Assembly: GCA_934725795.1 (NCBI GenBank)
Contig: CAKVCF010000015.1
Location: 1 to 9,319, forward strand
Reading direction: 5' to 3'
DNA from: an uncultured Clostridia bacterium
GTDB taxonomy: Bacteria > Bacillota > Clostridia > Christensenellales > UBA1242
DNA: 9,319 nucleotides
Under the pieces are notes generated by a model. The model was not told the origin of the DNA. It did no database searches and saw only the letters and a list, made by a program, of their open reading frames with translations. Below are positions 1-6,465 of this stretch, piece after piece. A program made the translations under genes and the position numbers. The number at the start of each line of letters is the position of its first letter. Positions within the stretch are counted from its first letter, which is position 1.

Positions 1-1033
1 ACATTCAACTGGCGGCATTGGTGATAGCACTAGCATTGTGCTTATTCCTTTGCTTAGCAGTTTAGGCTACAAAATTGTTAAAACAACTGGCAAATCTTTG
101 GTGTTTGCAAATGGCAGTGCTGATAGGTTTAAGGCAATTCCTGGTTTTGAACCAATGGAATATAGTCAAATCAATAAAGCCCTTGCAAAAAATAATGCCT
201 GCATTTTGGCACATGGTGAAGAATATTGCCCAGCGGATTCAATCCTTTATAGTATCATTGAAAAATACCACCTTGAAAGCAATATAAATTTCTTAGCGGC
301 TTCAATTGTTGCAAAAAAATTAACAAGTGATGCACGTATTGTTTTGGTGGATGTTAAATATGGCGAAGCAAGCGCAATAGATAAATATGATCAGGCATGC
401 AAATTGGCAGCCTTGCTTAAATATATGTTTGCTGAATGTGGCGTTGAATGTATCATAGCGCTTACAAACACTCACCAACTTATAGGCGAAAGTGTTGGTA
501 ATGCTGTTGAAGTGGTTGACGCCCTTGATGTTCTTAATGGCAAACATAATGCTTTGCGTGAAGTTTCAATAGCGTATGCAGTTGAAATGATGATTAAGGT
601 TGATAAGCGTTTGAATAAAAAAGATGCTTATGACATGTGTGTAACAGCCCTTGATGGTGGCTTAGCATATAGGCATTTCTTAGACATTGTTAAAACACAA
701 CATGGTGATGTTGCTGCTGTTAAAAACCGCACTTTCTTTGAACCTAAAGAAACGATTGTGTTTAAAGCAGACCGCGATGGATCCGTTGGCAACGTTAATG
801 CTCTTTTGATGGGCGAACTTATAAGACGTTTATGTGCTGAAACACATAATTGTAATATCGGTTTGCATTTAAATGTTAGAATTGGAGATTATGTTAAAAA
901 AGGCGACACAATTTTAACCCTTTACTGTGAAAGTAAAAATAGCGTAAAAAAATATATCGAGGCTATTAAGGGTTGTGTTCGTTTAACACAAGTAAAAGTT
1001 AAACGTATCAATCCAATTAAAAGGTTAGGCTAA
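1..1033 (+). CDS. deoA: Thymidine/pyrimidine-nucleoside phosphorylase family protein, 5' end outside window, divergent active site
   Basis: The reading frame is already open at the window edge (first whole codon at 2), so the GTG at 38 is not the real start. About 343 residues are visible of a family that usually has about 430-440, so roughly the first 80 are missing. What is seen: HSTGGIGD at the very start matches the phosphate-binding motif KHSTGGVGD. It is followed by PADSILY, LAASIVAKK, DVKYGE, a GNAVEV segment, and a C-terminal PYNP_C-like domain with GLHLNVRIGDYVKKGD. Family knowledge: these enzymes split pyrimidine (deoxy)nucleosides with phosphate in cytosolic nucleoside salvage. Odd features: the signature normally read SGRGLGHTGGT is here TGKSLVFANGS, and the position of E. 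coli Arg171 (YALRD) is Ile (YSIIE). The equivalents of Ser86, Ser95, Ser186 and Lys190 remain. The fold assignment is strong. Normal thymidine phosphorylase activity is doubtful, and the gene symbol marks the family only. The stop codon directly abuts the tsaE start. Confidence 0.85.
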   Translation, partial: HSTGGIGDSTSIVLIPLLSSLGYKIVKTTGKSLVFANGSADRFKAIPGFEPMEYSQINKALAKNNACILAHGEEYCPADSILYSIIEKYHLESNINFLAASIVAKKLTSDARIVLVDVKYGEASAIDKYDQACKLAALLKYMFAECGVECIIALTNTHQLIGESVGNAVEVVDALDVLNGKHNALREVSIAYAVEMMIKVDKRLNKKDAYDMCVTALDGGLAYRHFLDIVKTQHGDVAAVKNRTFFEPKETIVFKADRDGSVGNVNALLMGELIRRLCAETHNCNIGLHLNVRIGDYVKKGDTILTLYCESKNSVKKYIEAIKGCVRLTQVKVKRINPIKRLG

Positions 1034-1444
1034 ATGATACAAACAGTTAACAGTTTAAACCAAACTGAACAACTTGCAAAAAAATTCGCAACATCACTAC
1101 AACCTGGTGATGTTGTTGTTTTGCATGGTGATTTAGGTGCAGGCAAGACAACTTTTACACAATTTGTGTTTAAATCACTTGGTGTTGACGAAATGGTAAC
1201 AAGCCCAACATTTGCAATTTTAAAAACTTATCATGGCAAATTTACTTTACACCACTTTGACACTTATCGTATAACCACTGAAGAAGCAATCGAGGCTGGA
1301 TTTGATGAAATTTTAAATGAACCTGATAGCATCAAATTTGTAGAGTGGAGCGATAATGTTGCAGACCTTTTGCCTCAAAAACTTAAAAAAATCAACATTA
1401 AGTATGTTGATGAAAACACTAGAATTTTTGAAATTGAAGATTAA
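1034..1444 (+). CDS. tsaE: TsaE, tRNA t6A biosynthesis ATPase
   Basis: TsaE (YjeE/YdiB) is a small cytosolic P-loop ATPase. With TsaB and TsaD it forms the complex that transfers threonylcarbamoyl to A37 of ANN-decoding tRNAs, and its ATP hydrolysis resets the complex after a cycle. The 136-residue length is normal for the family. Visible motifs are the Walker A GDLGAGKT at residues 32-39 (Lys38), the family motif TSPTF at 56-60, HFDTYR at 74-79 with its conserved Asp76, and VEWSD near residue 103. The ATG at 1034 follows the upstream TAA with no gap (TAAATG), so the two genes are very likely cotranscribed and perhaps translationally coupled. The next gene, 40 bases on, encodes TsaB, the partner protein, which supports the assignment. 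Confidence 0.96.
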   Translation: MIQTVNSLNQTEQLAKKFATSLQPGDVVVLHGDLGAGKTTFTQFVFKSLGVDEMVTSPTFAILKTYHGKFTLHHFDTYRITTEEAIEAGFDEILNEPDSIKFVEWSDNVADLLPQKLKKINIKYVDENTRIFEIED

Positions 1445-1473
1445 TCTTTGATTTGGTTTTTATTAAAAATTTT

Positions 1474-1480
1474 AAAAGGA
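1474..1480 (+). promoter_or_regulatory. Ribosome binding site of tsaB-rimI
   Basis: AAAAGGA lies 4 bases before the ATG at 1485 and fixes that start. The 40-base gap after tsaE (1445-1484) is otherwise T/A-rich. I see no convincing promoter or terminator in it, so tsaE and tsaB-rimI are probably one transcript. Confidence 0.75.
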
Positions 1481-1484
1481 TATT

Positions 1485-2534
1485 ATGAACACATTAATTA
1501 TCAACACAGCAAACGCTGAATTGGAAATTGTTTTGCAAAAGGGCAGCGAAATTAAACACAAAATTTTATCATCAAGCAGCCACCATAACGAAACTATGTT
1601 GCCAGCAGTGGATGAATTGCTTAAAGAAAATGATATCTCAGTTAATGGCTTAAACCAACTAGGCGTTGTTGTTGGTCCTGGTTCTTTCACTGGCATTCGC
1701 GTTGGCATAGCAACAATAAAGGCGTTTAGAGATTGTTTGAATGTTCCTGCAAAAGGCATAAACAATTTGGATTATCTATTTGCTCTTGCAACAAAACAAA
1801 ACAAGGATTGTTCAACTGTTGCAATTCTTGGCAGTAGAGATAGCTATTTTGTGGCAACTTTGGTAAATAATAGGTTGTATAAATATGAACGCAATTTAAC
1901 TTTAAATGAGTTAAAACAACTTGCAAAAAATAGTCCTGTGGGCATGTTTAAAACTGATAATAATATAAATTCTTTTGCCGTTGAACTTGATGCTGAAATT
2001 TTGATTGAATGCTTGAACAAGTCAGTTGACCAAACTTTGGTGCCAGTTTATTATCAACTTTCGCAAGCTGAAAGTGAAAAGATTAAACGCGGCGATTTTG
2101 AAATAAGGGAAGCAGAAGTGCAAGACTTGATTGCTGTAAATAAATTGGAACAGGGCACGGATTTACCAAACAAAATGGCAGAGGCTGACTTTGAAAACTC
2201 AATTTTAAACAAAAACCACAAATTGTTTGTTGCTTTGCTTGATGGTAGTGTTGTTGGCTTTGTTATGTTGGAACTAACAGACGAAGCAAATATTGAAAAT
2301 TTGGTTGTTGAAAAATCATATCGCAACTATGGTATTGGCACAAAATTGCTTGAATATGTGGCTGATTTTGCACATGAAAATGGCTTTGATAAACTTAGTT
2401 TGGAAGTGAGTGAAGCTAATATAACAGCTTATTTGCTTTACCAAAAATTTGGTTTTAGCTTGCGCCGCACACGCAAAAATTATTATGCTGACGGCAGTGT
2501 TGCATTTGAAATGTGTTTTAATATTTTAAAATAG
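1485..2534 (+). CDS. tsaB: TsaB-RimI fusion: t6A biosynthesis protein plus N-acetyltransferase
   Basis: This is one 349-residue protein with two complete domains. Residues 1 to about 200 are TsaB, the inactive ASKHA-fold partner that dimerises with TsaD in tRNA t6A synthesis. The signature GPGSFTGIRVG is at 64-74, preceded by HHNETMLPAVDELL at 33-46, and the domain closes with the usual P-Y-x(6)-AE-type segment near 187-196. Residues from about 205 to 349 are a GNAT acetyltransferase of the RimI type, which acetylates protein N-termini (ribosomal protein S18 in E. coli). It shows the acetyl-CoA loop YRNYGIGTKLL (279-289), LEVSEANITAYLLYQKFGF (306-324) and RRTRKNYYADG (327-337). Many Bacillota carry tsaE, tsaB, rimI and tsaD as separate neighbours. 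Here tsaB and rimI are fused and tsaD does not follow. No frameshift is seen and the linker is short. RimI is the closest match for the second domain, but its substrate cannot be read from sequence. Confidence 0.94.
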   Translation: MNTLIINTANAELEIVLQKGSEIKHKILSSSSHHNETMLPAVDELLKENDISVNGLNQLGVVVGPGSFTGIRVGIATIKAFRDCLNVPAKGINNLDYLFALATKQNKDCSTVAILGSRDSYFVATLVNNRLYKYERNLTLNELKQLAKNSPVGMFKTDNNINSFAVELDAEILIECLNKSVDQTLVPVYYQLSQAESEKIKRGDFEIREAEVQDLIAVNKLEQGTDLPNKMAEADFENSILNKNHKLFVALLDGSVVGFVMLELTDEANIENLVVEKSYRNYGIGTKLLEYVADFAHENGFDKLSLEVSEANITAYLLYQKFGFSLRRTRKNYYADGSVAFEMCFNILK

Positions 2535-2640
2535 TTGAAGTTATTACTTTTTAAATAGTTTTTGTGTGAGTATATTTTTTAAGATTGATAAAATATGGCT
2601 GATAAACACATCGATGTAATTTGCGTTTAATTAACAATAT
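2535..2640. other. Convergent gap between tsaB-rimI and murF
   Basis: This is 106 bases between two converging stop codons. A bidirectional terminator would be expected, but no strong GC hairpin is present. On the + strand a weak stem, AATAGT/GTTATT with a TGAA loop (2530-2545, two G-T pairs), precedes ACTTTTT, and a later T run ends at 2580. A perfect 10-base palindrome, ACATCGATGT, sits at 2608-2617. It lies inside a looser stem AAACACA/TGCGTTT (2604-2610 with 2622-2628, one mismatch), which could serve the minus-strand transcript but lacks a U run. Any terminator call here is weak. Confidence 0.4.
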
Positions 2641-4146
2641 TTATCTATAATCATCAGGTAAATCGTTCAACAAAAGCAAGGTATCATCAGGATTTTTTAA
2701 AAGAGAGAAATACTGTTTTGCATCTTCTAAATTATTAGCAAACAGTATTTTTTTTGTTGGCTCAATATTTAAAATTCCATTTGTTAAAGCCTGCTTATTT
2801 GTCAAACCAACCAGAACAATATTTTCAATTTTTGCAAGCATAGTACCAAGTTTAAAATTGATATCAAATTGATTTTTTCCTGCTTCAATTATGCCAGGTG
2901 TAACTACCATTTTTTTACCTTCACAAACGGCTAAAACTGAAAGTGATTCTTTTGCACTTGTAAGCGAACAATTGTAACTATCGTCTAAAATATTTATACC
3001 TGCTTTTATATGTTCAAGACGGTGTGGAATGTATTGCAAATTTTCAATTGCTGATTGCAAATTTTTTGTGTTCACACCAAGGCTAAATGCCAAAGCGAAC
3101 GCAAGCAAAATATCTGTTACATTGTGTTTGCCAAGCAGTTTCGTTAAACATAAAATTTTTTGATTTTTAAAGTTAATTTCAAACTCGGTTTTAAAGTTTT
3201 TAACAACAATATTTTTGGCAACAAAATTCGCTTTTTTGCCATTGGTTGAAACTGAAATTTTCTTGCCATTTTTTTGTTCAAACATTTGGTTAACAAAGTT
3301 ATTATCAATGTTAAAAACGCAAGGTTTTGAATTTAAAAATTTGCTCAACTTTTGTTTGGCTTTTGCAACGTTTTCAATGGTCTTAAATGTTTGTAAATGT
3401 TGAGGTGCAATTTGTGTTATAATGCCAAAATCTGCACCATAAATTTTACACAAATTTTTAACATCGTTTTTGTGCCTTGCACCATATTCCAAAATTATAA
3501 AATCCACATTTAAATTTGTTTCATTTAAAAATTTTGCAATTCCTAAAGGTGTGTTAAAACTCTTTGGTGAAGCTGTAACTTTAAATTGAGTTTTTAACAT
3601 ATTTAATAAAATATTTTTTACTGTTGTTTTCCCGTTGCTTCCAGTGATTGCAATAATTTTTGCAGGGCTATTTTGTAGTTTGTTTTGTGCTGAACGAATA
3701 TATTTTTTATTTTTAATTTTATCAAAAAAATTTATAAAATTTGCAAAAATAGGTGCAAAAATCATTAAAATAGGGCTTATAATAGCCATTTTTTTAAAAA
3801 ATATTGGCAAAATTAATAAAATTGCAGTTAAATAATAAATTCTTTTTAATCTAGGTGTGTAGATAATTGGTGTTTTTTGATTATTTATAATTTTATTAAA
3901 TATTGCGGCGAATATTGGTAATAAAATCAAATTAATTAAAAACGTTAAAAATAAATTAAAAATTAAAATTTGTGCGACAAAAATCGCTATCAAAACGGCT
4001 TCAAAAATCCAAAACCAAAAATTAAAATACAATAAATAGCGTTTTGGATTATAATCGCGCAACTGAAAAATATGTAAAAATTTTTGTGCTAAAATAACAC
4101 AAATAAATGCATAAATAATGTTAAGATAAATACACAAATATATCAC
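2641..4146 (-). CDS. murF: Membrane-anchored MurF-type Mur ligase (UDP-MurNAc-tripeptide--D-Ala-D-Ala ligase)
   Basis: Residues from about 160 to 501 form the central and C-terminal domains of a Mur ligase. Seen: ATP loop TGSNGKTT (168-175, Lys173), EYGA with Glu220, APQH with His250, VAKAKQKL (260-267) holding the lysine carbamylated in this family, GKHNVTD with Asn342, PHR with Arg376, LDDSYN (387-392) and VTPGIIEAGK. All catalytic positions are present. LDDSYN and the VTPG motif point to MurF, which joins D-Ala-D-Ala to UDP-MurNAc-tripeptide. Residues 1 to about 140 are not the normal MurF N-terminal UDP-binding domain. They are strongly hydrophobic, with likely helices near 2-20, 38-63, 64-84 and 104-139, plus the segment HIFQLRDYNPKRY (25-37). 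The enzyme is therefore predicted to sit on the membrane with the ligase in the cytosol. I recall similar membrane-MurF proteins in Clostridia, but could not check. The protein ends NDLPDDYR. The start is GTG, overlapping the hydrolase stop as GTGA, with an SD-like GGTGA 7 bases upstream. Confidence 0.88.
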   Translation of the reverse strand: MIYLCIYLNIIYAFICVILAQKFLHIFQLRDYNPKRYLLYFNFWFWIFEAVLIAIFVAQILIFNLFLTFLINLILLPIFAAIFNKIINNQKTPIIYTPRLKRIYYLTAILLILPIFFKKMAIISPILMIFAPIFANFINFFDKIKNKKYIRSAQNKLQNSPAKIIAITGSNGKTTVKNILLNMLKTQFKVTASPKSFNTPLGIAKFLNETNLNVDFIILEYGARHKNDVKNLCKIYGADFGIITQIAPQHLQTFKTIENVAKAKQKLSKFLNSKPCVFNIDNNFVNQMFEQKNGKKISVSTNGKKANFVAKNIVVKNFKTEFEINFKNQKILCLTKLLGKHNVTDILLAFALAFSLGVNTKNLQSAIENLQYIPHRLEHIKAGINILDDSYNCSLTSAKESLSVLAVCEGKKMVVTPGIIEAGKNQFDINFKLGTMLAKIENIVLVGLTNKQALTNGILNIEPTKKILFANNLEDAKQYFSLLKNPDDTLLLLNDLPDDYR

Positions 4147-5042
4147 AAAAAGTTCACCACTAAATTTGCAAAAATTGCACTTTGTTTTAGGTATGCAAAA
4201 TGGTTAGAGTTTGTAACAAACAGTTTAGCATTTTGCTTGTTTAATTTGTAAATTTTTTTGGCAATCCAAACTGGTGTTTCGTGGTCAAATTTACCCCAAA
4301 AGAGTAAAAGCGGAATATCAAATTTTAACAAATTTTTGGTGTTAAAATTAACAACATTTTTAAACGTTTTTTTGTTGGTATTTGAAAGGTCTAAATAATC
4401 ACGACTGACAATGCTTTTATACAAAAATTTATTCTTTTTTTGTTTAAGCAAACAAAGGTTGTTGTTTTGTTCAATCTTTTTAAAAATGTTAAATTTTTTT
4501 GGTCCAGCACCGCCTGTTATAACAATCTTTGAAATTGCTAAATTTTGGTTTGCATTTAACTTCAAATTTAGTGTTTGATTTGTTTGATTTTTGTTCTTAT
4601 TAAATGTTGTTTTTTGATGTGCTGTTTTAACCAAATGGTAAAGCAAAGTAGCCACTCTAAAACCAAAACTGTGGCATACAATTTGCACTGAATTTATGCC
4701 TAAACTTTTAACCAAATTCAATACGCATTGCGCATAATCATTAAGTGTCCAAACAAGGTTGGTTTGGCTGGTTGTTGGTAGGGTAACTATAAGGCAGTTG
4801 TATTTTGCATTTAACAACTTTGCCAAACTTAAAAATGAATTTTTGTTGCCACCCCAGCCATGTAGAAATAATATGCAACTATTTGTGTCTGGTTGAGTGT
4901 TGATTTTTGTTTGGTTAAATTTATTTTTACATTCGACATCACCAATTGGATTGGTGTTAAAATTTAGATTTGTTTTATAAGTTGTGTTGTCGTTAACTTT
5001 TAAAAATGAGTAGTCAATTTCTTGCCCGTGAAAGATAAACAT
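4143..5042 (-). CDS. Alpha/beta hydrolase fold protein of unknown substrate
   Basis: This is a 299-residue alpha/beta hydrolase. The oxyanion-hole motif is LHGWGG (60-65), and the nucleophile elbow is CHSFG (123-127) with Ser125. The acid is Asp253 in GKFDHETP and the base is His281 in SNHFAYL, so the triad looks complete. The elbow has Cys in place of the usual first Gly of GxSxG. Two stretches rich in Asn, Lys, Thr and Gln (about 20-54 and 142-168) look like low-complexity insertions. No signal peptide or membrane segment is seen, so it is probably cytosolic. It is the first gene of a two-gene unit with murF (4-base GTGA overlap) and diverges from ddl, which suggests a cell-wall-related role. 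The substrate cannot be named from sequence. The ATG at 5042 has no recognisable Shine-Dalgarno; the frame stays open upstream to a stop at 5109-5111 but has no other ATG, GTG or TTG. Confidence 0.87.
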   Translation of the reverse strand: MFIFHGQEIDYSFLKVNDNTTYKTNLNFNTNPIGDVECKNKFNQTKINTQPDTNSCILFLHGWGGNKNSFLSLAKLLNAKYNCLIVTLPTTSQTNLVWTLNDYAQCVLNLVKSLGINSVQIVCHSFGFRVATLLYHLVKTAHQKTTFNKNKNQTNQTLNLKLNANQNLAISKIVITGGAGPKKFNIFKKIEQNNNLCLLKQKKNKFLYKSIVSRDYLDLSNTNKKTFKNVVNFNTKNLLKFDIPLLLFWGKFDHETPVWIAKKIYKLNKQNAKLFVTNSNHFAYLKQSAIFANLVVNFL

Positions 5043-5196
5043 ATTATTTTTTATGCGTGTGTGCTTGTGCGTGTTCGCATGTGTGATTAATGCTTTGATT
5101 TTGGCTGTTTAATTTGTTGCCTAATTTGTGTATCTGTAGTGCCTATGGTTTTTGTTTATGGTGTATTTCATTGCCTATTTAGTCGTGTGCAAACAA

Positions 5197-5213
5197 CAAT
5201 TTAAATTGCAATT
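5197..5213. repeat. Two overlapping perfect palindromes (possible operator)
   Basis: CAATTTAAATTG (5197-5208) is a 12-base perfect palindrome. It overlaps AATTGCAATT (5204-5213), a 10-base perfect palindrome. They sit near the middle of the divergent region, upstream of both ddl and the hydrolase, where a regulator could bind. The A+T content makes chance palindromes common, so the operator role is only a suggestion. Confidence 0.3.
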
Positions 5214-5259
5214 AAAGTTATTGTAAAAGTTATGGCTTTGGTTGTTGAGTTGCTGCTAA

Positions 5260-5297
5260 ACTTTTTTTATCAAATAATTTGGCTAGATTAAAAAAGT
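5260..5297. repeat. Inverted repeat just upstream of ddl
   Basis: ACTTTTTT (5260-5267) is matched by AAAAAAGT (5290-5297), an 8-bp perfect inverted repeat with a 22-base loop. The loop holds a second small inverted repeat, CAAAT-A-ATTTG (5271-5281). It overlaps both candidate -10 elements for ddl, so it could be an operator or merely an A/T-rich coincidence. Confidence 0.3.
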
Positions 5298-5330
5298 GGC
5301 AAAACAAGTGAAAAAAGAATATATATTGCT

Positions 5331-6404
5331 ATGAAAAAAATTCTTGTTATTTTTGGTGGTGATAGCCCTGAACACGATGTTTCAATTATCACTGGTATGC
5401 AATGTGCAAAATACTTACAATCAAAATACAACATCGAAAAAATATATTTAGGTCTTGATAATCATTTTTATTATGCTACACAAATTGAAGATTTGACCGC
5501 TTTTGCAAATAAATCTGCCTTAAACTTAAAGCCAGTGTTGTTTTACAACGGCTTGCTTAAAAAGGGCATAGGTTGGCACAAAATTTGTGATATTGAATGT
5601 GTGGTGAATTGTTGCCATGGTGGAATAGGCGAAAATGGACGTCTGGCTGGTTTTTTTGAGAGTCAAAATATACCTTTTACAAGCCCAAATTCACTTGCTG
5701 CATCAATCACAATGGATAAGGACTTAACAAAACAGTTAGTCGATGATATTGTGCCAACAGCAAAGGGAGTTAAGGTTGAAAAGTCCAACTACGCTGAAGC
5801 TGCTGAACAAATTGAAACTGATTTTGGTGAGCATTTGATTGTTAAACCAAATGCTCTTGGCTCATCCATTGGCGTTAAAGCCTGCACAAAGGCAGATTTT
5901 AAGCAGCAAATTGACGCAATATTTGAACTTAACGATGCTGCACTGGTGGAAGAAAAGGTTGAACCTATGATAGAACTAAACCAAGCCTGTTTTAGGCAAA
6001 AAGATGTACTGGTTTTAAGCTCAATTGAACAGCCTTTTAGCCACAAAGATTTTTTAACATTTGACGAAAAATACATGCACAATGGAAAAAGTAAGGCGAA
6101 AGATAGAGAAATCCCTGCCAAGATTGATAAAAAACTTGAAAAGTTGATATCTGCCACCACAAAACAGATTTATGAGCGCCTTAATTTGAATGGTGTTGTG
6201 CGTATAGACTATATGTTTAACACCGCCACCGAAACACTTTATTTTAACGAAGTCAATACTGTTCCTGGCAGCTTAGCTTTTTATCTTTTTGAGCCTGTTG
6301 GCATCGATTATATAAGCCTTATTGAAGCGTTGATAGCAAACGCAACACAGCCTAAAAAATATTCTTACTTTGACACCAAGATACTAACAAAAAAATTGCT
6401 TTAA
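5331..6404 (+). CDS. ddl: D-alanine--D-alanine ligase
   Basis: This is an ATP-grasp ligase of 357 residues, normal for Ddl, which joins two D-alanines in the cytosol for peptidoglycan precursors. Seen in order: SPEHDVS with Glu14 (the Glu15 position of E. coli DdlB), CCHGGIGENG (94-103), the ATP-grasp region KPNALGSSIGV (172-182), EEKVEPMIELN (207-217), FDEKY (244-248), RIDYMF (291-296) and NEVNTVPGSLAFY (306-318). The loop residues Lys247-Tyr248 match DdlB Lys215-Tyr216. A Tyr there is typical of enzymes making D-Ala-D-Ala, while a Phe is typical of D-Ala-D-Lac enzymes, so an ordinary dipeptide product is predicted rather than a vancomycin-resistance type. The gene diverges from the murF unit, whose enzyme would use its product. 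The start ATG begins MKKILVIFGGDSPEHDVS, the usual Ddl N-terminus, despite a poor Shine-Dalgarno. The C-terminal YPE-type segment is replaced by FYLFEP. Confidence 0.93.
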   Translation: MKKILVIFGGDSPEHDVSIITGMQCAKYLQSKYNIEKIYLGLDNHFYYATQIEDLTAFANKSALNLKPVLFYNGLLKKGIGWHKICDIECVVNCCHGGIGENGRLAGFFESQNIPFTSPNSLAASITMDKDLTKQLVDDIVPTAKGVKVEKSNYAEAAEQIETDFGEHLIVKPNALGSSIGVKACTKADFKQQIDAIFELNDAALVEEKVEPMIELNQACFRQKDVLVLSSIEQPFSHKDFLTFDEKYMHNGKSKAKDREIPAKIDKKLEKLISATTKQIYERLNLNGVVRIDYMFNTATETLYFNEVNTVPGSLAFYLFEPVGIDYISLIEALIANATQPKKYSYFDTKILTKKLL

Positions 6405-6424
6405 TTAAAAAAAAATGGTATAAT
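6396..6424 (+). promoter_or_regulatory. Extended -10 promoter for gyrB-gyrA
   Basis: A perfect TATAAT (6419-6424) is preceded by TGG, giving the extended -10 TGnTATAAT. Exactly 17 bases upstream is TTGCTT (6396-6401), a partial -35 lying in the last ddl codons. Transcription would begin near 6431, leaving a leader of about 35 bases before the gyrB start. This is the best sigma-A-type promoter in the window. Confidence 0.72.
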
Positions 6425-6465
6425 TAACCCGTAATTTAACAAAATTGGAACAAAAGGGGTTAATT
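6422..6465 (+). repeat. 9-bp inverted repeat around the gyrB leader, 3' arm covering the ribosome binding site
   Basis: AATTAACCC (6422-6430) is the exact reverse complement of GGGTTAATT (6457-6465), with 26 bases between. The 3' arm takes in three Gs of the Shine-Dalgarno and ends at the base before the GTG start. The 5' arm overlaps the -10 element, so it would be absent from RNA begun at the gyrB promoter but present in RNA reading through from ddl. It may act as an RNA hairpin or as a protein-binding site on DNA. Confidence 0.5.
6453..6459 (+). promoter_or_regulatory. Ribosome binding site that sets the gyrB start
   Basis: AAAGGGG lies 6 bases before GTG at 6466, an ideal spacing. The longer frame opens at a TTG (6445) that lies upstream of this site and has no Shine-Dalgarno of its own, so GTG 6466 is the start chosen. 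Confidence 0.8.

Larger units (their letters stand above)
5043..5330. promoter_or_regulatory. Divergent intergenic region between the hydrolase-murF unit and ddl
   Basis: These 288 bases carry no gene or RNA that I can recognise, and must hold the start signals for both directions. On the + strand two weak promoter fits overlap: TTGAGT (5245-5250) with TATCAA (5268-5273), and TTGCTG (5250-5255) with AATAAT (5273-5278), each with a 17-base spacer. No good promoter was found on the minus strand. The stretch 5053-5085 is rich in alternating GT and GC steps (ATGCGTGTGTGC). Neither gene has a good Shine-Dalgarno: the ddl ATG is preceded only by an A-rich stretch with one G, and the hydrolase ATG by AAAAAATAAT. 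Expression of both may be modest or depend on unstructured leaders. Confidence 0.45.

Noticed and set aside
38..40. GTG at 38 as the start of the phosphorylase gene.
   Set aside because: The frame upstream already encodes the family motif HSTGGIGD, so the gene begins outside the window.
1445..1484. Promoter between tsaE and tsaB-rimI.
   Set aside because: The 40-base gap has A/T-rich words but no -35/-10 pair with proper spacing; an operon is simpler.
5053..5080. ATGCG...CGCAT and TGCG-TGTT-CGCA stems near the hydrolase start as a terminator or riboswitch.
   Set aside because: The stems are only 4-5 bp, no T run follows in either direction, and no known riboswitch core is recognisable.
5296..5334. 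Tiny frame GTG...TGA before ddl, its stop overlapping the ddl ATG as ATGA, resembling a leader peptide.
   Set aside because: It is only 12 codons, has no Shine-Dalgarno, starts at GTG and encodes no attenuator-like run of one amino acid; chance is likely.
5331..6404. Vancomycin-resistance type (D-Ala-D-Lac or D-Ala-D-Ser) ligase.
   Set aside because: Lys247-Tyr248 matches the Lys-Tyr of ordinary Ddl, and no vanH, vanX, vanT or vanRS-like genes are nearby.
6445..6465. Longer gyrB form starting at TTG 6445.
   Set aside because: The strong AAAGGGG site lies after this TTG and 6 bases before GTG 6466; no ribosome site precedes the TTG.
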